64,000 nt of DNA, taken from Adiantum capillus-veneris. Its lineage: Eukaryota > Streptophyta > Polypodiopsida > Polypodiales > Pteridaceae. Position numbers and translations under genes: made by a program. The notes below the pieces were generated by a model that was not told the DNA's origin, did no database searches, and saw nothing but the letters and a program-made list of their open reading frames with translations. The DNA lies in assembly GCA_014529385.2 (NCBI GenBank), contig CM043960.1, positions 77,273,910-77,337,909 on the forward strand, read 5' to 3'. The stretch's first letter is position 1. The number at the start of each line of letters is the position of its first letter. Below, piece after piece: positions 36,537 to 47,857 of this stretch.

Positions 36537-38128
36537 TGTAACATTTAATGGCCTAAAATCTTATGTGTAGCGGAAATTAGCATGAACATAGTGGGCATTT
36601 CATTAGAATAGATTCCTAATGAGAATTACAAGAGTGCTTGGGTGGAGAGAGCAACAAAAAGCATAACACCTAGTTAGATAGCATCGACAATACTTTCAAA
36701 AGAGAGAGATATTAAGCTATTGACAACAGTTGAGGACCGGATTTGCATGGAGCCGGTCCCCCCTCCAAAAGGCTTTGTATTATGGTTTCTCCCATCAAGA
36801 GAGACATTGTACAATACAATTCTTTGTGTTCCTTCAAGACCAGCTAGTGCAATGAAGATGGAAGCTTCATACACCAAGCAAAACACTTAATCAAACACAA
36901 CTTGAATTATCCCCGTTCTCAAACCCAAGACCTCACACACCTTCGAAGATGGTGAGAGCTAGCAGGGTATGAGAGTAGATTGAGAGGAAAAAGAAGTATC
37001 TTACGAGAAAGATGTACATCTCCTCACATAATCACTCATATTAGCATAGCTTAGCTTAGTAATTAGCTTGGTAGAGAAGATGAGCATGCATTGAAGCTTG
37101 GCTCTTGGTTGGATTTGCATCCACATGCCAAGAGAGTGTTGATGTAGGCTTCTATCTCACAAGCTGGGAGTAGGTGATGAGCTCTCCATTAAAGCTTGGG
37201 AGGAGATAGAGTATTCTTCCTTCACACATGGTCAAGTGTGAGTGTGTGTGTGTCAATGCCAAGCAAAAATCAGCCCCCCCTCTCTCTTGGGCGAGCCCTA
37301 GCTGCTAAATAGGTCTGGCTTTTGCCTCATTGGACCTCCCCATGTCAAGCCAATAGGAATTAAGCAGCATAAGTGATAGCCTTCTGACATGTGTCCCCCT
37401 TTCCCCTTTTGTGAGAGCTTCAGGTAATTAAATAATTAAACTAAACTCTCATTGGACCCCTTTGCCTCCTGGCCAATAGGAATCAGGCAAGCCATGGGGC
37501 TCCTGAATGCTCATTGGACCCCTTGGGAGACTGCCCAATAGTCTTCTAGGAGACTTAATTCTCATTGGTTTCTTTTATTAAATGTTTTTAAATTAATTAA
37601 ACTAGATTTAATCTAGCTTAATTCTCATTGGTCCACTTCAAGGGTCTTCCAATAGGAATTGGGCACACCTTGTGGGCATCTGGCCTAGGGAGCTGACATG
37701 TGTCCCTCATTCCCTTTGTGTAAAGGGAGCCTGTGTGTGTGTGTGTGTGGCTTTCTCTCTCATCTCCTACCTTTGGGGCTCGCCCCCTCCCATGTAGGGA
37801 TGTGCAAAGACTTTTAGGGCACACACTAAGCATCCAATTTTCCCTAGGGTTGACCTTTGGACACAACCTTTGAATTTTGGAACCTTAGCATTTTGGAAGT
37901 CTTAATGGGCTGAACCTTAGGGTCTTTTTGGCCCATTTTTTCACATGGCTCTTTTGCAGATGGCCCCCCCTTTGGATCCCTATTTTCCCTCCTTTGGATC
38001 CCTACTGTGGCCTGGTCTGCTAGCTTAACCAATATTCTAGCTTTTTCTCCTTGGCACTTCCCCACATTAAATGATCAGTTTAATATGAGAAAATCATTTA
38101 GGAGAATTAGATATTGATTATTATGACA
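36537..38128 (-). repeat. Chromovirus 5' LTR (right copy)
   Basis: 1,592 bp, nearly identical to the left LTR, including the CCAAT cluster (about 37329-37662). In the element's own sense this is the promoter LTR. Confidence 0.95.
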
Positions 38129-38987
38129 AGCTCGACCCGCAGGCGCGTGGAAGCAAGCATAAGGTGTCAACCTACACTCGATCGACTCCTAACTAATTCC
38201 TACAGAGGCCCCTACCAATTGTCTAAGTCACAGTCTTCAAGAGAACAAAAGAGGATGCTTCCTACAACGCTTGCTAGAGCCGAACACCTATCAAACACTT
38301 CGGAAACACCACAGAACTTGAAGGAGACCCTACTAATACCTATAGGCCACTCTCCCTAAGGTCTGTGAACCAAAATCACGACCCAAAACACCCTGTGCAG
38401 AAACACGTAGGATGTTTGGCCGAAATCTGTAGGTCTTCGTTTCCGAAATCTGAAGTGCCTAATGTGTAGTTCTACTCAATGTGAATACGTGGATATGCTG
38501 CAATGCAAAATCGGACAACGTATGCTCACCCAAACAACCGATGAAGCTCGTAGAAGGAGCTCCCAAAGCCGGACCGTACGCACGCAATGTTGGTATCGGC
38601 TCGTAGCTCTAGTCGGGGGCAACACGCTGCACTTCTCCGCACTCGATTCCGACCACCGTAGCACACGTAGTGTCAAGACAAAGCTCACACTCTCTCTCAC
38701 GTACACAGTACGCTCACTCACAAACTTAAACTTGTTATAAATGACAAAAGGTTTTTTCATTAAGGTCAAAAAGTGATATATATACCTTACAACTTCTCCA
38801 ACCCTAAAGTTCCAAAATCATCCATCTACTCCTTCTAACTATCAAAACTGGGATACAATCTGGAAACTTCTGTAAGTCCCAATATTTACAAGGTGAAAAA
38901 CCGGGTTTTCCTCAATGAATGACTAATTACAAAAAATAATAATCCGCCGAGGAGTTAGATGTCGTGGGGTGTGTCCAGCTTCTAACA
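38129..38987 (-). repeat. Giant element 3' LTR, inner piece
   Basis: It resumes the LTR cut at 29220, starting AGCTCGACCCGC as at 62096 in the other LTR, and ends with CTTCTAACA directly beside the poly-C (polypurine) tract. It contains CGTAGGATGT at 38406-38415, half of the palindrome found in the interior of the element. Open frames here are short and unrecognised. Confidence 0.88.
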
Positions 38988-39006
38988 TCCCCCCCCCCCC
39001 CCCCTT
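38988..39006 (-). promoter_or_regulatory. Giant element polypurine tract
   Basis: The minus strand reads AAG16A directly before the LTR, unusually long and pure in G. Confidence 0.9.
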
Positions 39007-39009
39007 GTT

Positions 39010-39027
39010 CATGTCGTCCTCGACATG
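39010..39027 (-). promoter_or_regulatory. Stem-loop upstream of the giant element polypurine tract
   Basis: The minus strand reads CATGTCG-AGGA-CGACATG, a 7-bp perfect stem with AGGA loop, three bases from the tract. Confidence 0.75.
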
Positions 39028-39043
39028 GCCTTGATCTTTTGCT

Positions 39044-42000
39044 TCACCTTATGGTCTCCCGCATCTTTAGCAGTGATTCGTACCGTGCATGTAGATTTAG
39101 CATTGTTGGTCCGAAGATGTCTGTATGCATGGTAAAGAACCCCGCGTAGAAAGATTCTTCAAACGCCTGGAGGTGATAGGATGGGAGAAACATAATTCTT
39201 TGATACAACGCATGTATCACCTCCTTGGAAGGCTGACCTAACATATCATACGCACATTTGTATGTGTCCTGGAAGAAGAATATGCTGTTAGTCACCTGTC
39301 CTGGCTTGAAGGTTTCAAACACTGCTAGGATGGTTCTGCAGATCTTTCTCATCATGATGCATGTAAGATTAGGTGAGCCAGTGAACAATTTGATGGCGCC
39401 CGTTAGGGTTTTCACCATGTATTGTACACTTATTCTCTCACCTGCCTTCACGCCTGGCAGCTTTAGGTAGTTCAGCCAAGTGGGTTGGCTTCTCTGTAGG
39501 ATTTCGTGTGCTTTCCACATCCTAACCCTTGGTAGAGGACAAAAGCTGAGGTTGTCTCTGATGTGTTTAGGTGCTTCTATCAAGTGTATTAGGTACTGCA
39601 GGTACTTTGTAAGCCAGGCCTTTCTCCACTTGGGCTGAGAATCCACTATCAGATTTACTCCTTCTGGCCTTGAGCTGTCTGCATTGTAGAGAGGGACCGT
39701 TGGCTCTTCCCTAATTCGCTTGTTTATTGTTGCTGCCTCATACTTCGGCAATGGATATGGGAGAGAGGGTTGAAGCCATTCACGCCTGAGATTGCTGGCG
39801 TCAATTTTTTGAACTTTCATTGATTTGAAAACCCTCTGTTCCCATTCCAAGGCCTCTTTGGTGCTTTCTCTGAGCTCTGCCTCTATTGCTTTTCACAATT
39901 TTTCCTCTTCTTCTTGTGTTAGATCCTGGGGCTCTTGAGAGGAGCCTGCTATGCTTTCCTCTGGCATGGGTGTGTCCACAGGATCTGCCACATTGTCGAG
40001 GTCGATGCCCTCATTGGCAACTGGACCTGAGCTCTCTGGTTCTGCTTGTTGCCGGCCTTTCAACTCCTCTATTTGCTTGAGGAGTGTCTGCTTCTCTGCT
40101 TCTGCTTCTCCGCCCATAGTCACGAGGAGGTCATTGAGTTCATCATTTACTTTTTCAGCCTCCTCGAGCTTTATCTTGATGCTCTCCAACTCTTCTTGTA
40201 GGGCCTTTTGGCTGTCCTCCAATCTGGTTTGCATTGCAATAGAACCTTCAGCCATGATCACCCTCTACTTCTTCTCGAGAGTCAACTGCTTTTGGAGTTC
40301 TTGCATCTGCTCTTCATACATTTGACTCTCCGAAATAATTTGAGTTGAGATTGTAGCTCTAACTCTAGCACGTGATGCTCTCAGCCTCTGGATGGTTTGA
40401 TCTTTGACTTTTAATTGCTCCTTGAGCTCAAGGACTTCATCCAGGCTTGCTTCTTGTTCAATGTCCGCCTTTTCCTTAGCATTCCTCAAGGCCTCGACTT
40501 CTTTCGTTTCCTTTGCTAGCTGGAGTGTCAGATTATCCATTTCTTTTTCTGCATCTCGCAATGACTTGCTGAGTTGCAGGCACTCTTCTTCAGCTGCTTG
40601 CAATTTTCTTGCCGCTGCTTCATTTGCTTCTTCCTTTGCTTGGCAGTTTTGTAGAGGAGTGGCCAAGCTTGCCTAGAGGTCAACTTCTCTTTCTTTTTGT
40701 CCTTGGCTTTTTGCTTGCTGTAGATCTCTTTCCATCTTGTTCTTTACTTCAGTGGCCTTTAGAGTTATCAATTCCTCGTCTGATGCCATAGATTGTGCCC
40801 TTATTCCAACTATCATTGGCATCACCACATCCCAATCATTCGAGGGCGGGTACAGGTCTACCGTGTCGGTAGCAATTTCCTTAAGTTAAACTAGCTGGAT
40901 GCCTGGCATCTGTTCTTCACTTCTTGTCCTTGCCAAGTCGAATGCGACTCTGGCGGCTTCTTCCCTTGTATAGCCTGCAGCTAGCAGGTCCAAAAATGCA
41001 TAGTATGCTTCCTCGAGCTCTTTTTGCTCAGATGCAGGCTTGGCTTCTTCTTTGTGCTCAGGTTCTGGCCTTTGCTCTTGCTCTTCATCCTGGTATTCTT
41101 CTTGATTGTCTCTGGCCTCCTGATCTTCTGGTGGAGGGCTGCTAGGAGGTGGTGATGGTGGTGGTGATGGCTGTGGGCTAGGTTTAGGGCTATCTGGTAA
41201 AGCTGTAGGTTTGCCCTTGAAATCCCTATCTGCTTTCGTCTTTCTTTCCCTTTCCTGATTTTCTTGTTCATCTAGCAACGTTTGCCATATCTGCTCCACT
41301 TCTTCCTCGGTGAAAGGGATGTGTGGAATGTTTTCCGTCGCAGCATCAAGAATCTCGAAATTCTTGATATAGTCTTCGAAGCGGTCCCTCTGCACTCTTC
41401 TTGAGGATCCGGACATAGACTCAAGGGATGGCTTCCATAATTTGTTTAAATCGCCCTTGAGGGCTCTTTCTGCTCGGAAACTCTCCATTAGCCTCTCGAG
41501 TCTAGCCGCTTTTTGTGATCACGTCTCTTTGGCTGGCACTTGAGCAGATTCCTTTTTTCCTTTCTTCTGCTCAGGTTGCTCCTCTTCCACTGGCTCCATT
41601 CGTCTCTTCAACCTTGTAGCCACCCTTGGTGCTCGTTGTGGCTCGTCTTCTTTGTCTTCCTTTACCCTTAGCCAGTCATTCTGAGATGGGGGGTCAGGCC
41701 ACCTTCCCTTGGCGTGTAGTGCTGCATAAACTACCTTGGTTATCATTTCTCCTGGCACTATGTAGGTTGGATTTTTGTTTCCCATTTTCACCAGGCTGTC
41801 ATGTATGTATGCCGCATAATTGATTATCTTTGGGGTGCCCTTCGTCATTGCCCAAGTAAATGTTGTGGCAATTGCACCTGGCGGCATCCTGTACTTCTGC
41901 GACCTCTTCGTGCACATGTGGAAGTACTGGTTGTACAATTGGCTCATGATCGCCACCTTTGGGTTGGCGATGTCTTCAAAAGTGTAATTAGCCTTTTTCT

Positions 42001-42511
42001 CTTTGTATACCTTCACTTCATCCCTTCTCTTTGTCACACTGTCTCCCTGATTGGAGAGATCTAGTGCATGGGCTACAACCCGCTCCGTGACAATGATCTC
42101 TATATTGGGTCTGCCATGCAAATCCGTCACCTTGGCCACTCCATCCTCTTTAATGCTGGTTACAAACTCCCACACTCTTTTGACATCCACCCCTGCTCGG
42201 ATTGCTTCGAAATAGTTGTGGAGGTCAATTTTCTCCAAGTAGCCGGCCATTTTGCTTCGGACAAATTCATTGAGCTCTCTTGGCAGCATTGCCATCTATA
42301 TCACATTGCCGTCATTGTCCTTGAACATGCCTTGGTAGATCTTTAGGTCGTTTGACTCTAGTAGATCTTCCTGTATCCAAGTGCTTGTGGGTTTTAATGT
42401 TCCCTCTGGAATGACAAATGGTTCCACCTCGTCCAGATAGTCTTTGATTGTCATTCTCTTCTTCTTTTCCGGTGACTTCGAGGCTGCCATAGATCCTGTT
42501 GCACTCAACAA
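39044..42511 (-). pseudogene. Long extra ORF between pol and the 3' LTR (unknown function)
   Basis: One frame of 1,156 codons from ATG at 42511 to TGA at 39044. It has no frameshift but six in-frame stops (42296 TAG, 41519 TGA, 40886 TAA, 40673 TAG, 40265 TAG, 39893 TGA), each one C-to-T change from CAG, CGA or CAA. The N-terminal ~330 residues look globular (VKRVWEFVTSIKEDGVAKVT, MPPGAIATTFTWAMTKGTPK). This part loosely recalls the plant Transposase_32 type of domain; that is an inference from pattern, not a search. Then follow a Lys-rich stretch, a Pro/Ser-Pro run (near 41180), a Glu/Gln-rich stretch, and ~250 residues of heptad-like coiled coil (40670-39900). A ~270-residue helical domain ends it. 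No signal peptide or membrane segment is visible, so it is not envelope-like despite sitting in the usual env position. Confidence 0.7.
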
Positions 42512-42655
42512 TCCAAAGTTAGCGTTTTTTCCATATCAGCTGCTAAACTGAGTTTTACTTATCCAAATGACTTGAAAATTGAAATTATAGCTTAAAAGGA
42601 ACTTGTGAAGCTGTGCATGTGCTCACAGTGCAAATTTGTCCAAAAAAATCCATCT

Positions 42656-43483
42656 AGACATCCTACGCGTAGGATGTCTTTTTCTTCAGAATTGGTTCAT
42701 ACTTGACATGTAGGTAGTGTAAGGCTCATGGAACATGGTTATAAGCTTGGATTTGAATTTGGATGTCAAAAAGTGGATTTTTGGACTGATTTAGGCTTTA
42801 GGTCACTATTTTGGGTAGATTGTCCATCATGGGTAGCAATTGATGTCCAAATGGGTTGAAACTTGGTATATGGGCTCAATGCTTCATTGTATTAGCTTCT
42901 ATGATGTCATTTCTTGCACAGAAGGCTAAATCTAAGCTTAAGACATCCTACGCGTAGGATGTCTTTTTCATCAGAATTGCATGAATCTTGATCTGGAGGT
43001 TGTCCTTGGCCTATGGTACATGGCCATGTTCTTGCATTTGCATTTGGATAAGCTTTGATGCCTGTAGGGCTCTGTGAGGTGTTTTTGGGCTCAAAAAGTG
43101 TATCTTGAAGGTATTGATGAGGTAATTAATCTTGAAATGACAAAACTTCTCCTCCATGCCAAGAAGGTCCATTAGACGTCCTACGCGTAGGATGTCTTTT
43201 TCTTCATTTTCACTCCCAGACCACAAAAAAAATTAGCTGATGTGTATGTGAATGTGTTGTGCAAGTTTCATAAGATTTGGACAAGATTTGGTAGGTCAAT
43301 GGCCCATTAGTGCCTTTATGCCCTAAGTTTGCGTTTTTCCATGCATATGAGGTTCAATCTCATCCAAATGTGATGAAACTTGGTGTAGGGCTTGTAAATG
43401 TCATTTAGAACATGTGCATGACAAGAATTGTTGGGTTTTGTGCCAAAAAATGCCCTTGAGACATCCTACGCGTAGGATGTCTC
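42656..43483. repeat. Four copies of a 24-26-bp palindrome in the 3' spacer
   Basis: The core ACATCCTACGCGTAGGATGT, flanked by AG/CT, occurs at 42656-42679, 42941-42964, 43174-43197 (one mismatch) and 43459-43482, at intervals of 285, 233 and 285 bp. Flanking bases extend the palindrome to 26 bp at two sites. Downstream sequence is also shared (TTTTTCWTCAGAATTG after the first two). Four more copies lie in the 5' leader at 60610-61476. Confidence 0.92.
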
Positions 43484-45263
43484 CTGGAGATTTTTCTTTT
43501 GTTAGTGCTCCCAATGCTTGCCCTTTGCCCCCCTAAGTCCCTTTTAAACCTAATTTCAACAAAAAATTCAAATGGGTAGAGTATAACTCCCTGTGTGGAC
43601 TTCAGAGCCTCTGAGCCGTTTTCTGACTTTTGGAGTGCTTTTTGGCGATGAAATTTCTCGATGTTGGTCTCCATAGCTTCCCAATTCCTTGGGGATCCTT
43701 GCTGTATGGTTTTTGTCGAATTTGGCTTCACCGGAGCTTCATTTGGCAATTTGTCGCTCTAGAAGCACCCGTGGCTGCATTTACATACCTTTGATGATTT
43801 GTGGTGGTCCACCACCATAGGACTTGGTTGTTGATGGTTTAGGAAAGCCGCTCGTGAAGTTTGGTGGCAAACGGACTTGTGGTTTGGCCACAAGTGCATT
43901 TTGACGCTTTGTCTGTCTGATGCCGTTTCTGAGGTTTAGTGCCGCTTCGGGTCACTTTTTGGTCATGCGGGTCATATGGACTTGTCGAGCATGTCGATAT
44001 GCTCCTACCCATAAATTTTGGTAGCATTTGATCGCCGTTTCGCCGATTTCCCATTTGGTGGCCTCTTGTGGGTTTCTGGGAATTAGGGTTTTTCCACATG
44101 GTTTCCCACTGCCATTGGCTATCCAGGAAGGGTCTCCTAGACTAGGGTAAGCTGCCAATGAAGGTTTGTTGCTTTCGGGTTAGCCGTTAGGCCGCCCTTT
44201 CTACTTGCAGGTCTCTACCGCTCGCTTTGTGTGTGACCTCTACGCTAGTTCTCGCGACAGAATGACAAACATGCACGAAAAGCTCAAGGTGGTGAGCCTA
44301 CCTCTCATGTCTGGAGCTGGTCGGGTAGACGTGTGCATCGTAGAAGCTGCTGGAAGGTCGATCCGCTCTAGGTGGAAGAAGCTCTCTCCACAAGGTCAAT
44401 AGTGAGAATGAGCTAAAAATGGGGTGAAAAATTCTTATAATGGAGGTCCCCGAACCATTTTTCATGAAATTTGACATGTGCTCCTATCTTTCTGCAAGAT
44501 GCGGTTTAGGCTCAAAAATTTCTTGATTTGGACTCCATTTGCTCTGTTTACCAAAAATTTGTCATTTCGGTCAAAACCTGGCCAAAACACGCTTTCCGCT
44601 TCAGTCTCATAATTGCACCCCCACTGTACCATAGGTTGTTCTTTAGTCACTGGTCATCCCCATATTTTTTGTTTTTCATTACGACTGTTTTTCGCCTGCT
44701 TTTTGTATTTTTGAAGTTTTTCTACCGAAAATTAGAAGAATTAAAAGGAAAATAGCAAATCAAACCCATAAAATCCCCAAAATTCATCATAGTTCGCAAA
44801 CATCACTGCAACACATTATATACACTCACATGCAATTTTTATGGCCAGATTTCTCCGTTTTATCAATATTTTGCCTGAAAAAATGGCTATTTCTACTTAT
44901 ATACACACACCTAGGGGCTTAATTTGGCGTATGGCCCCATATACCTGTAGCTTTATGCTGTATAAGGGCATATATACTTGGGTTACTTCAAAAAATTTCG
45001 GAATCAAACGTCAACCCTGAAAATAGTCAATAATCGTGCCCTTTTTTGCTGTTTCTGTTATTGGTTCCGCATTGAGAATGCCTCCCCCCCTCCTAGTCGG
45101 AGTCCTCCCGGACGACAAGGTTTTGCCTCGGAGTATGTGCCGTGCATAGGTTGAAAAAGTCGTGCTAATGCTTGGCCGATTAATGTGGCCCTATTTTATG
45201 CATACTTGGTCAATGCATGGAAAAAATTTAATGTTGTGCAAGAGAAGGGAATAAACAAGATGC
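43484..45263 (-). other. Noncoding spacer of the giant element
   Basis: No supported gene. A poly-C run (polypurine on the minus strand) at about 45086-45096 could act as an internal plus-strand primer, but this is speculation. Short open frames near 43405-44402 lack motifs. Confidence 0.45.
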
Positions 45264-46334
45264 TTATTGGCATTCGCCGTCGAGGTTTCCTGTTTTCTTG
45301 GCAAGTAGCAGCTGTAACTCTACTGCTCTTTGTTTAATGGTCTTTTTGGCCAGAGGCAACTGCTTTGCCGACACTGTTGATGGAGTCGTAGCTGTTTCTG
45401 AGGATGGAATTGGTTGGGATGTGATAGCTATGGTCGTTATGGCCTTGGCTTTCCATTGGTAGTTTGGTGCTGCCAACTTTTGTAGATTGTGTGGCACTTT
45501 CTTGTTTGCCATTGGTTTGTCTGTCATCGGCACCCACTTGTTCTCCCGGTTGACCTGCAGATGTCTGCTTTCCATTGTTGCTTGTACCATAGGTATTTCC
45601 TTTGTCTTGTGCTTTGGTATCCAAATGTGAGTTACATTTGGGTTTTGGCTAAGCATTTTCTTTGGAATCCATATCTGCTTGGTCACCTTGGTTTTGGGTT
45701 GTATCGTCTGCTTTGTTGGAATTTGGTTATCACATTGTGTGTTTCCCGCCATGGCATTTCTATCCTTCCACATCCATACTTGTTTACCTTGTTTTGGTAG
45801 CCTAGATTTTTGCAGTTTGTCCGGTGAGTTCAGATGTCTGTTATTAGCATGGTGGGCCTTTACCTGGTTGTTGTTCTCAGGTTTCATGTTGATCTTTGGT
45901 GATATCTGTTCCTTTGTTTTTGCTGCCAGTGATTGTATCGCTTGCATTTGATCCTGATGGTCCTTTTGAGCAAAAGCTATCACCTGCTGTTCGTGTTCGT
46001 GCTGGATTTTGACCGCCTGTGCTTTCCAGCCTATTTGGACATTGTATGCTTTTTGCCAAGGTTGCCCTAGCATCATTGGATGTTGTGTGCTTTCATCTGT
46101 CACCACATAGAATTTGTGTGGGTAAATATATTGATGTAGCTGTACATGCAATATAGCCCACCCTAATGTTTTTAATGGATGGGATGTGCTACTTTCCAGC
46201 ACTTGGGGAGTAGGATGAAGTTGATCTGTGACTTGGAGCTGTTGGTATAATCCATAAGATATCAAATTTGCTTGAGCACCCGAATCGAGCAAAGCTGTTG
46301 TATTAACTTGATTGTTGCCCACCTTGACTGTAAT
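45264..46334 (-). pseudogene. ORF downstream of integrase with a second retropepsin-like domain
   Basis: An open frame of about 356 codons without internal stops, in the +1 frame relative to the integrase C-terminus and overlapping its last ~30 bases. It has no ATG near its start: the upstream in-frame stop is TAA at 46335-46337, and GTG at 46320 is the first near-cognate codon. Expression would need frameshifting, or this copy has lost its start. Residues ~10-25 read NTTALLDSGAQANLISYGLY, the retropepsin active-site motif (DSGA at 46275-46286). About 70 residues later HPMMLGQPWQKAY fits the conserved I/L-L-G-x-x-W motif at the end of the fold. The rest is Gln/Lys/Asn/Thr-rich with repeated KQVWMWK, KQIWIPK, THIWIPK and NKWVPM motifs. 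The element also has a protease in the usual place (56.2 kb), so this would be a second one. Because the frame is open it may be a CDS; the type reflects the lost start and dead element. Confidence 0.7.
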
Positions 46335-47852
46335 TTATTGGCTCTACTTTTTCGTCCTCCAAGTTCATCAGTCGAATGGCATTGATTCGCAATGGTGGTT
46401 TACTCTGTTGTTGTTGTCGCAGAAGCCGTCTTTTTGCAATGCGTTCTTGTGCTTCGGTTTGAGCTTCCTCCCGTACTCTCTCTTTCTCCTTCATTCTTTG
46501 CTTTCCTTGATGAATTTGTTGGAGCATCTCCTTTGTGAGTGGTAGGTGATATCTCCGTAGTCTACACCCACTAATCCAATTTGGCATTTCTTCACCTGCT
46601 AATGTAGCAAGCTTGACAGCCCCACCTTGTGATAGATCATGAATCACGAATGGTCCCATCCCTCGCTTTTTAAGTTTCTTGGCATGTTGCTTCAAAGTAT
46701 AAACAAGTACGTAATCACCTGTTTTGAACTCTTTGGTACGTACATGTTTGTCAAAAAATTCCTTTTGTCTTCTCTTTTTAGCATAGATCGAAGCGACAGC
46801 TCGTAAGCGGAGTTCATCTAGCTTTCCAAGATCATTAATTCTTGAAGAGAGTTCATGCCCTGTCCATTCCAAGCTTGTTGCTACTCGTAGAGTTGGGATT
46901 AAAAACTCTATGGGTAGTATAGCATTTAGCCCAAACACCATGTTGTATGGTGTTGTTCCTATTGAGGTTTTGTAAGCTACCCTATATGCCCATAGTGTTG
47001 AGTGTAGCTGCTGATCCCAATCGGTCCTTGAATTTGACACTATTTTAGTGAGAACCGTACATAGTGTTTTATTCGTGGCCTCCGCTTGCCCATTGGCCTG
47101 TGGATGGTATGGTGCTGATTTTCTATGTATGACCATGAAATCCTCTAGTAGATATTCAATGACTTCATTGAGGAAGTGTGTTCCACGGTCACTGACAGTA
47201 ACCCGTAACGTACAAAAACATGCTCATACAAAAATTGAGCCGTGGTGCGTGCATCAGCTTTTTGTGTTGATTTGGCTTCTACCCATTTTTTGAGGTAGTC
47301 CGTAGCCACAATGATATATTGGGTATGGGTGCGATATGCAGGGGGTGATATAGGTCCCACAAAATCAATGCCCCATTTTGCAAATGCCCTCGCCCCCATC
47401 ATTGGCCTTAATGGCATCTCATCTCTTTTGATTGGTACCTTGGTGCGTTGACATGCATCACAACGTTTGACAAACCCGTCGGCATCCATGTGCAATGTAG
47501 GCCACCAAATTCCTGCGGTTAAGACAATTTTTGCCGTCTTATTTCCCAAAAAATGGCCTCCACTTACTCCGCTATGTGCATGTTCTAGAATCAGCAGGTA
47601 TTCGCTTTCACTTGCACAGATTCTAAGTTGGTTTTCCTTTCTCCGTTTATAAAGTTGATTTCCAATTAACTGAAAGTCACGAGCTTCTAGCTCTATAGCT
47701 TTCTCCCGTGCTCTTGTAGTGTTCTTAGGGAACGTTCTGGTGGTTAGGAAGTCAATGATATATTGACTCCATGCAGGTGCTATGTTCACCCGAAACAAAG
47801 TTGCGTGATCCACTGGTCGTTTGGCACTACATACTGTACAATTGGTAACATA
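46303..47852 (-). pseudogene. Giant element integrase: second HHCC module, core and C-terminus
   Basis: It continues from 53101 once copia-2 is removed. The frame opens with the end of the first HHCC module (NCTVC) and reads through DHATLFRVNIAPAWSQYIID. Next comes a second complete zinc module: HAHSGVSGGHFLGNK...RCDACQRTK. The core follows: KWGIDFVGPISPP, IIVATDYLKKWVE (first Asp). A frame change near 47145-47200 affects the second Asp region, then SAPYHPQANGQAEATNKTL carries the catalytic Glu. The C-terminus has a GPF module (KKRGMGPFVIHDLSQGG) and a long Lys/Arg/Glu-rich helix ending at 46303. The sequence is related to gypsy-1 at 8.3-15.5 kb. Confidence 0.9.
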
Positions 47853-47857
47853 AGAAT
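47853..47857. repeat. Target-site duplication AGAAT (copia-2, left)
   Basis: AGAAT before the left LTR is repeated exactly at 53096-53100 after the right LTR. Confidence 0.9.

Larger units (their letters stand above)
29221..38128 (-). mobile_element. Nearly intact Ty3/gypsy chromovirus, recent insertion
   Basis: 8,908 bp with two 1,592-bp LTRs. By eye they differ at about nine positions (about 0.6%), which indicates a young insertion. Primer site TGGTATCAGAGC lies beside the right LTR and a short polypurine tract beside the left LTR, so it reads on the minus strand. One gag-pol frame runs 36119 to 31170 and is broken by a single nonsense codon. A C-terminal chromodomain marks it as a chromovirus; such domains are known to guide integration to particular chromatin. 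It sits inside the LTR of the giant element with a 5-bp duplication (one mismatch). Confidence 0.95.

Noticed and set aside
39258-41145. Several plus-strand frames opposite the extra ORF
   Set aside because: Shadow frames of the long minus-strand ORF, which is continuous over 3.5 kb.
42656-43483. CRISPR-like array of palindromic repeats
   Set aside because: Intervals of 233-285 bp, eukaryotic retroelement context and no cas genes; the palindromes belong to the giant element.
43405-43749. 115-codon minus-strand open frame through a palindrome
   Set aside because: The palindrome encodes RHPTRRMS on either strand, which explains similar chance peptides at 60475 and 61444; no domain or consistent frame.
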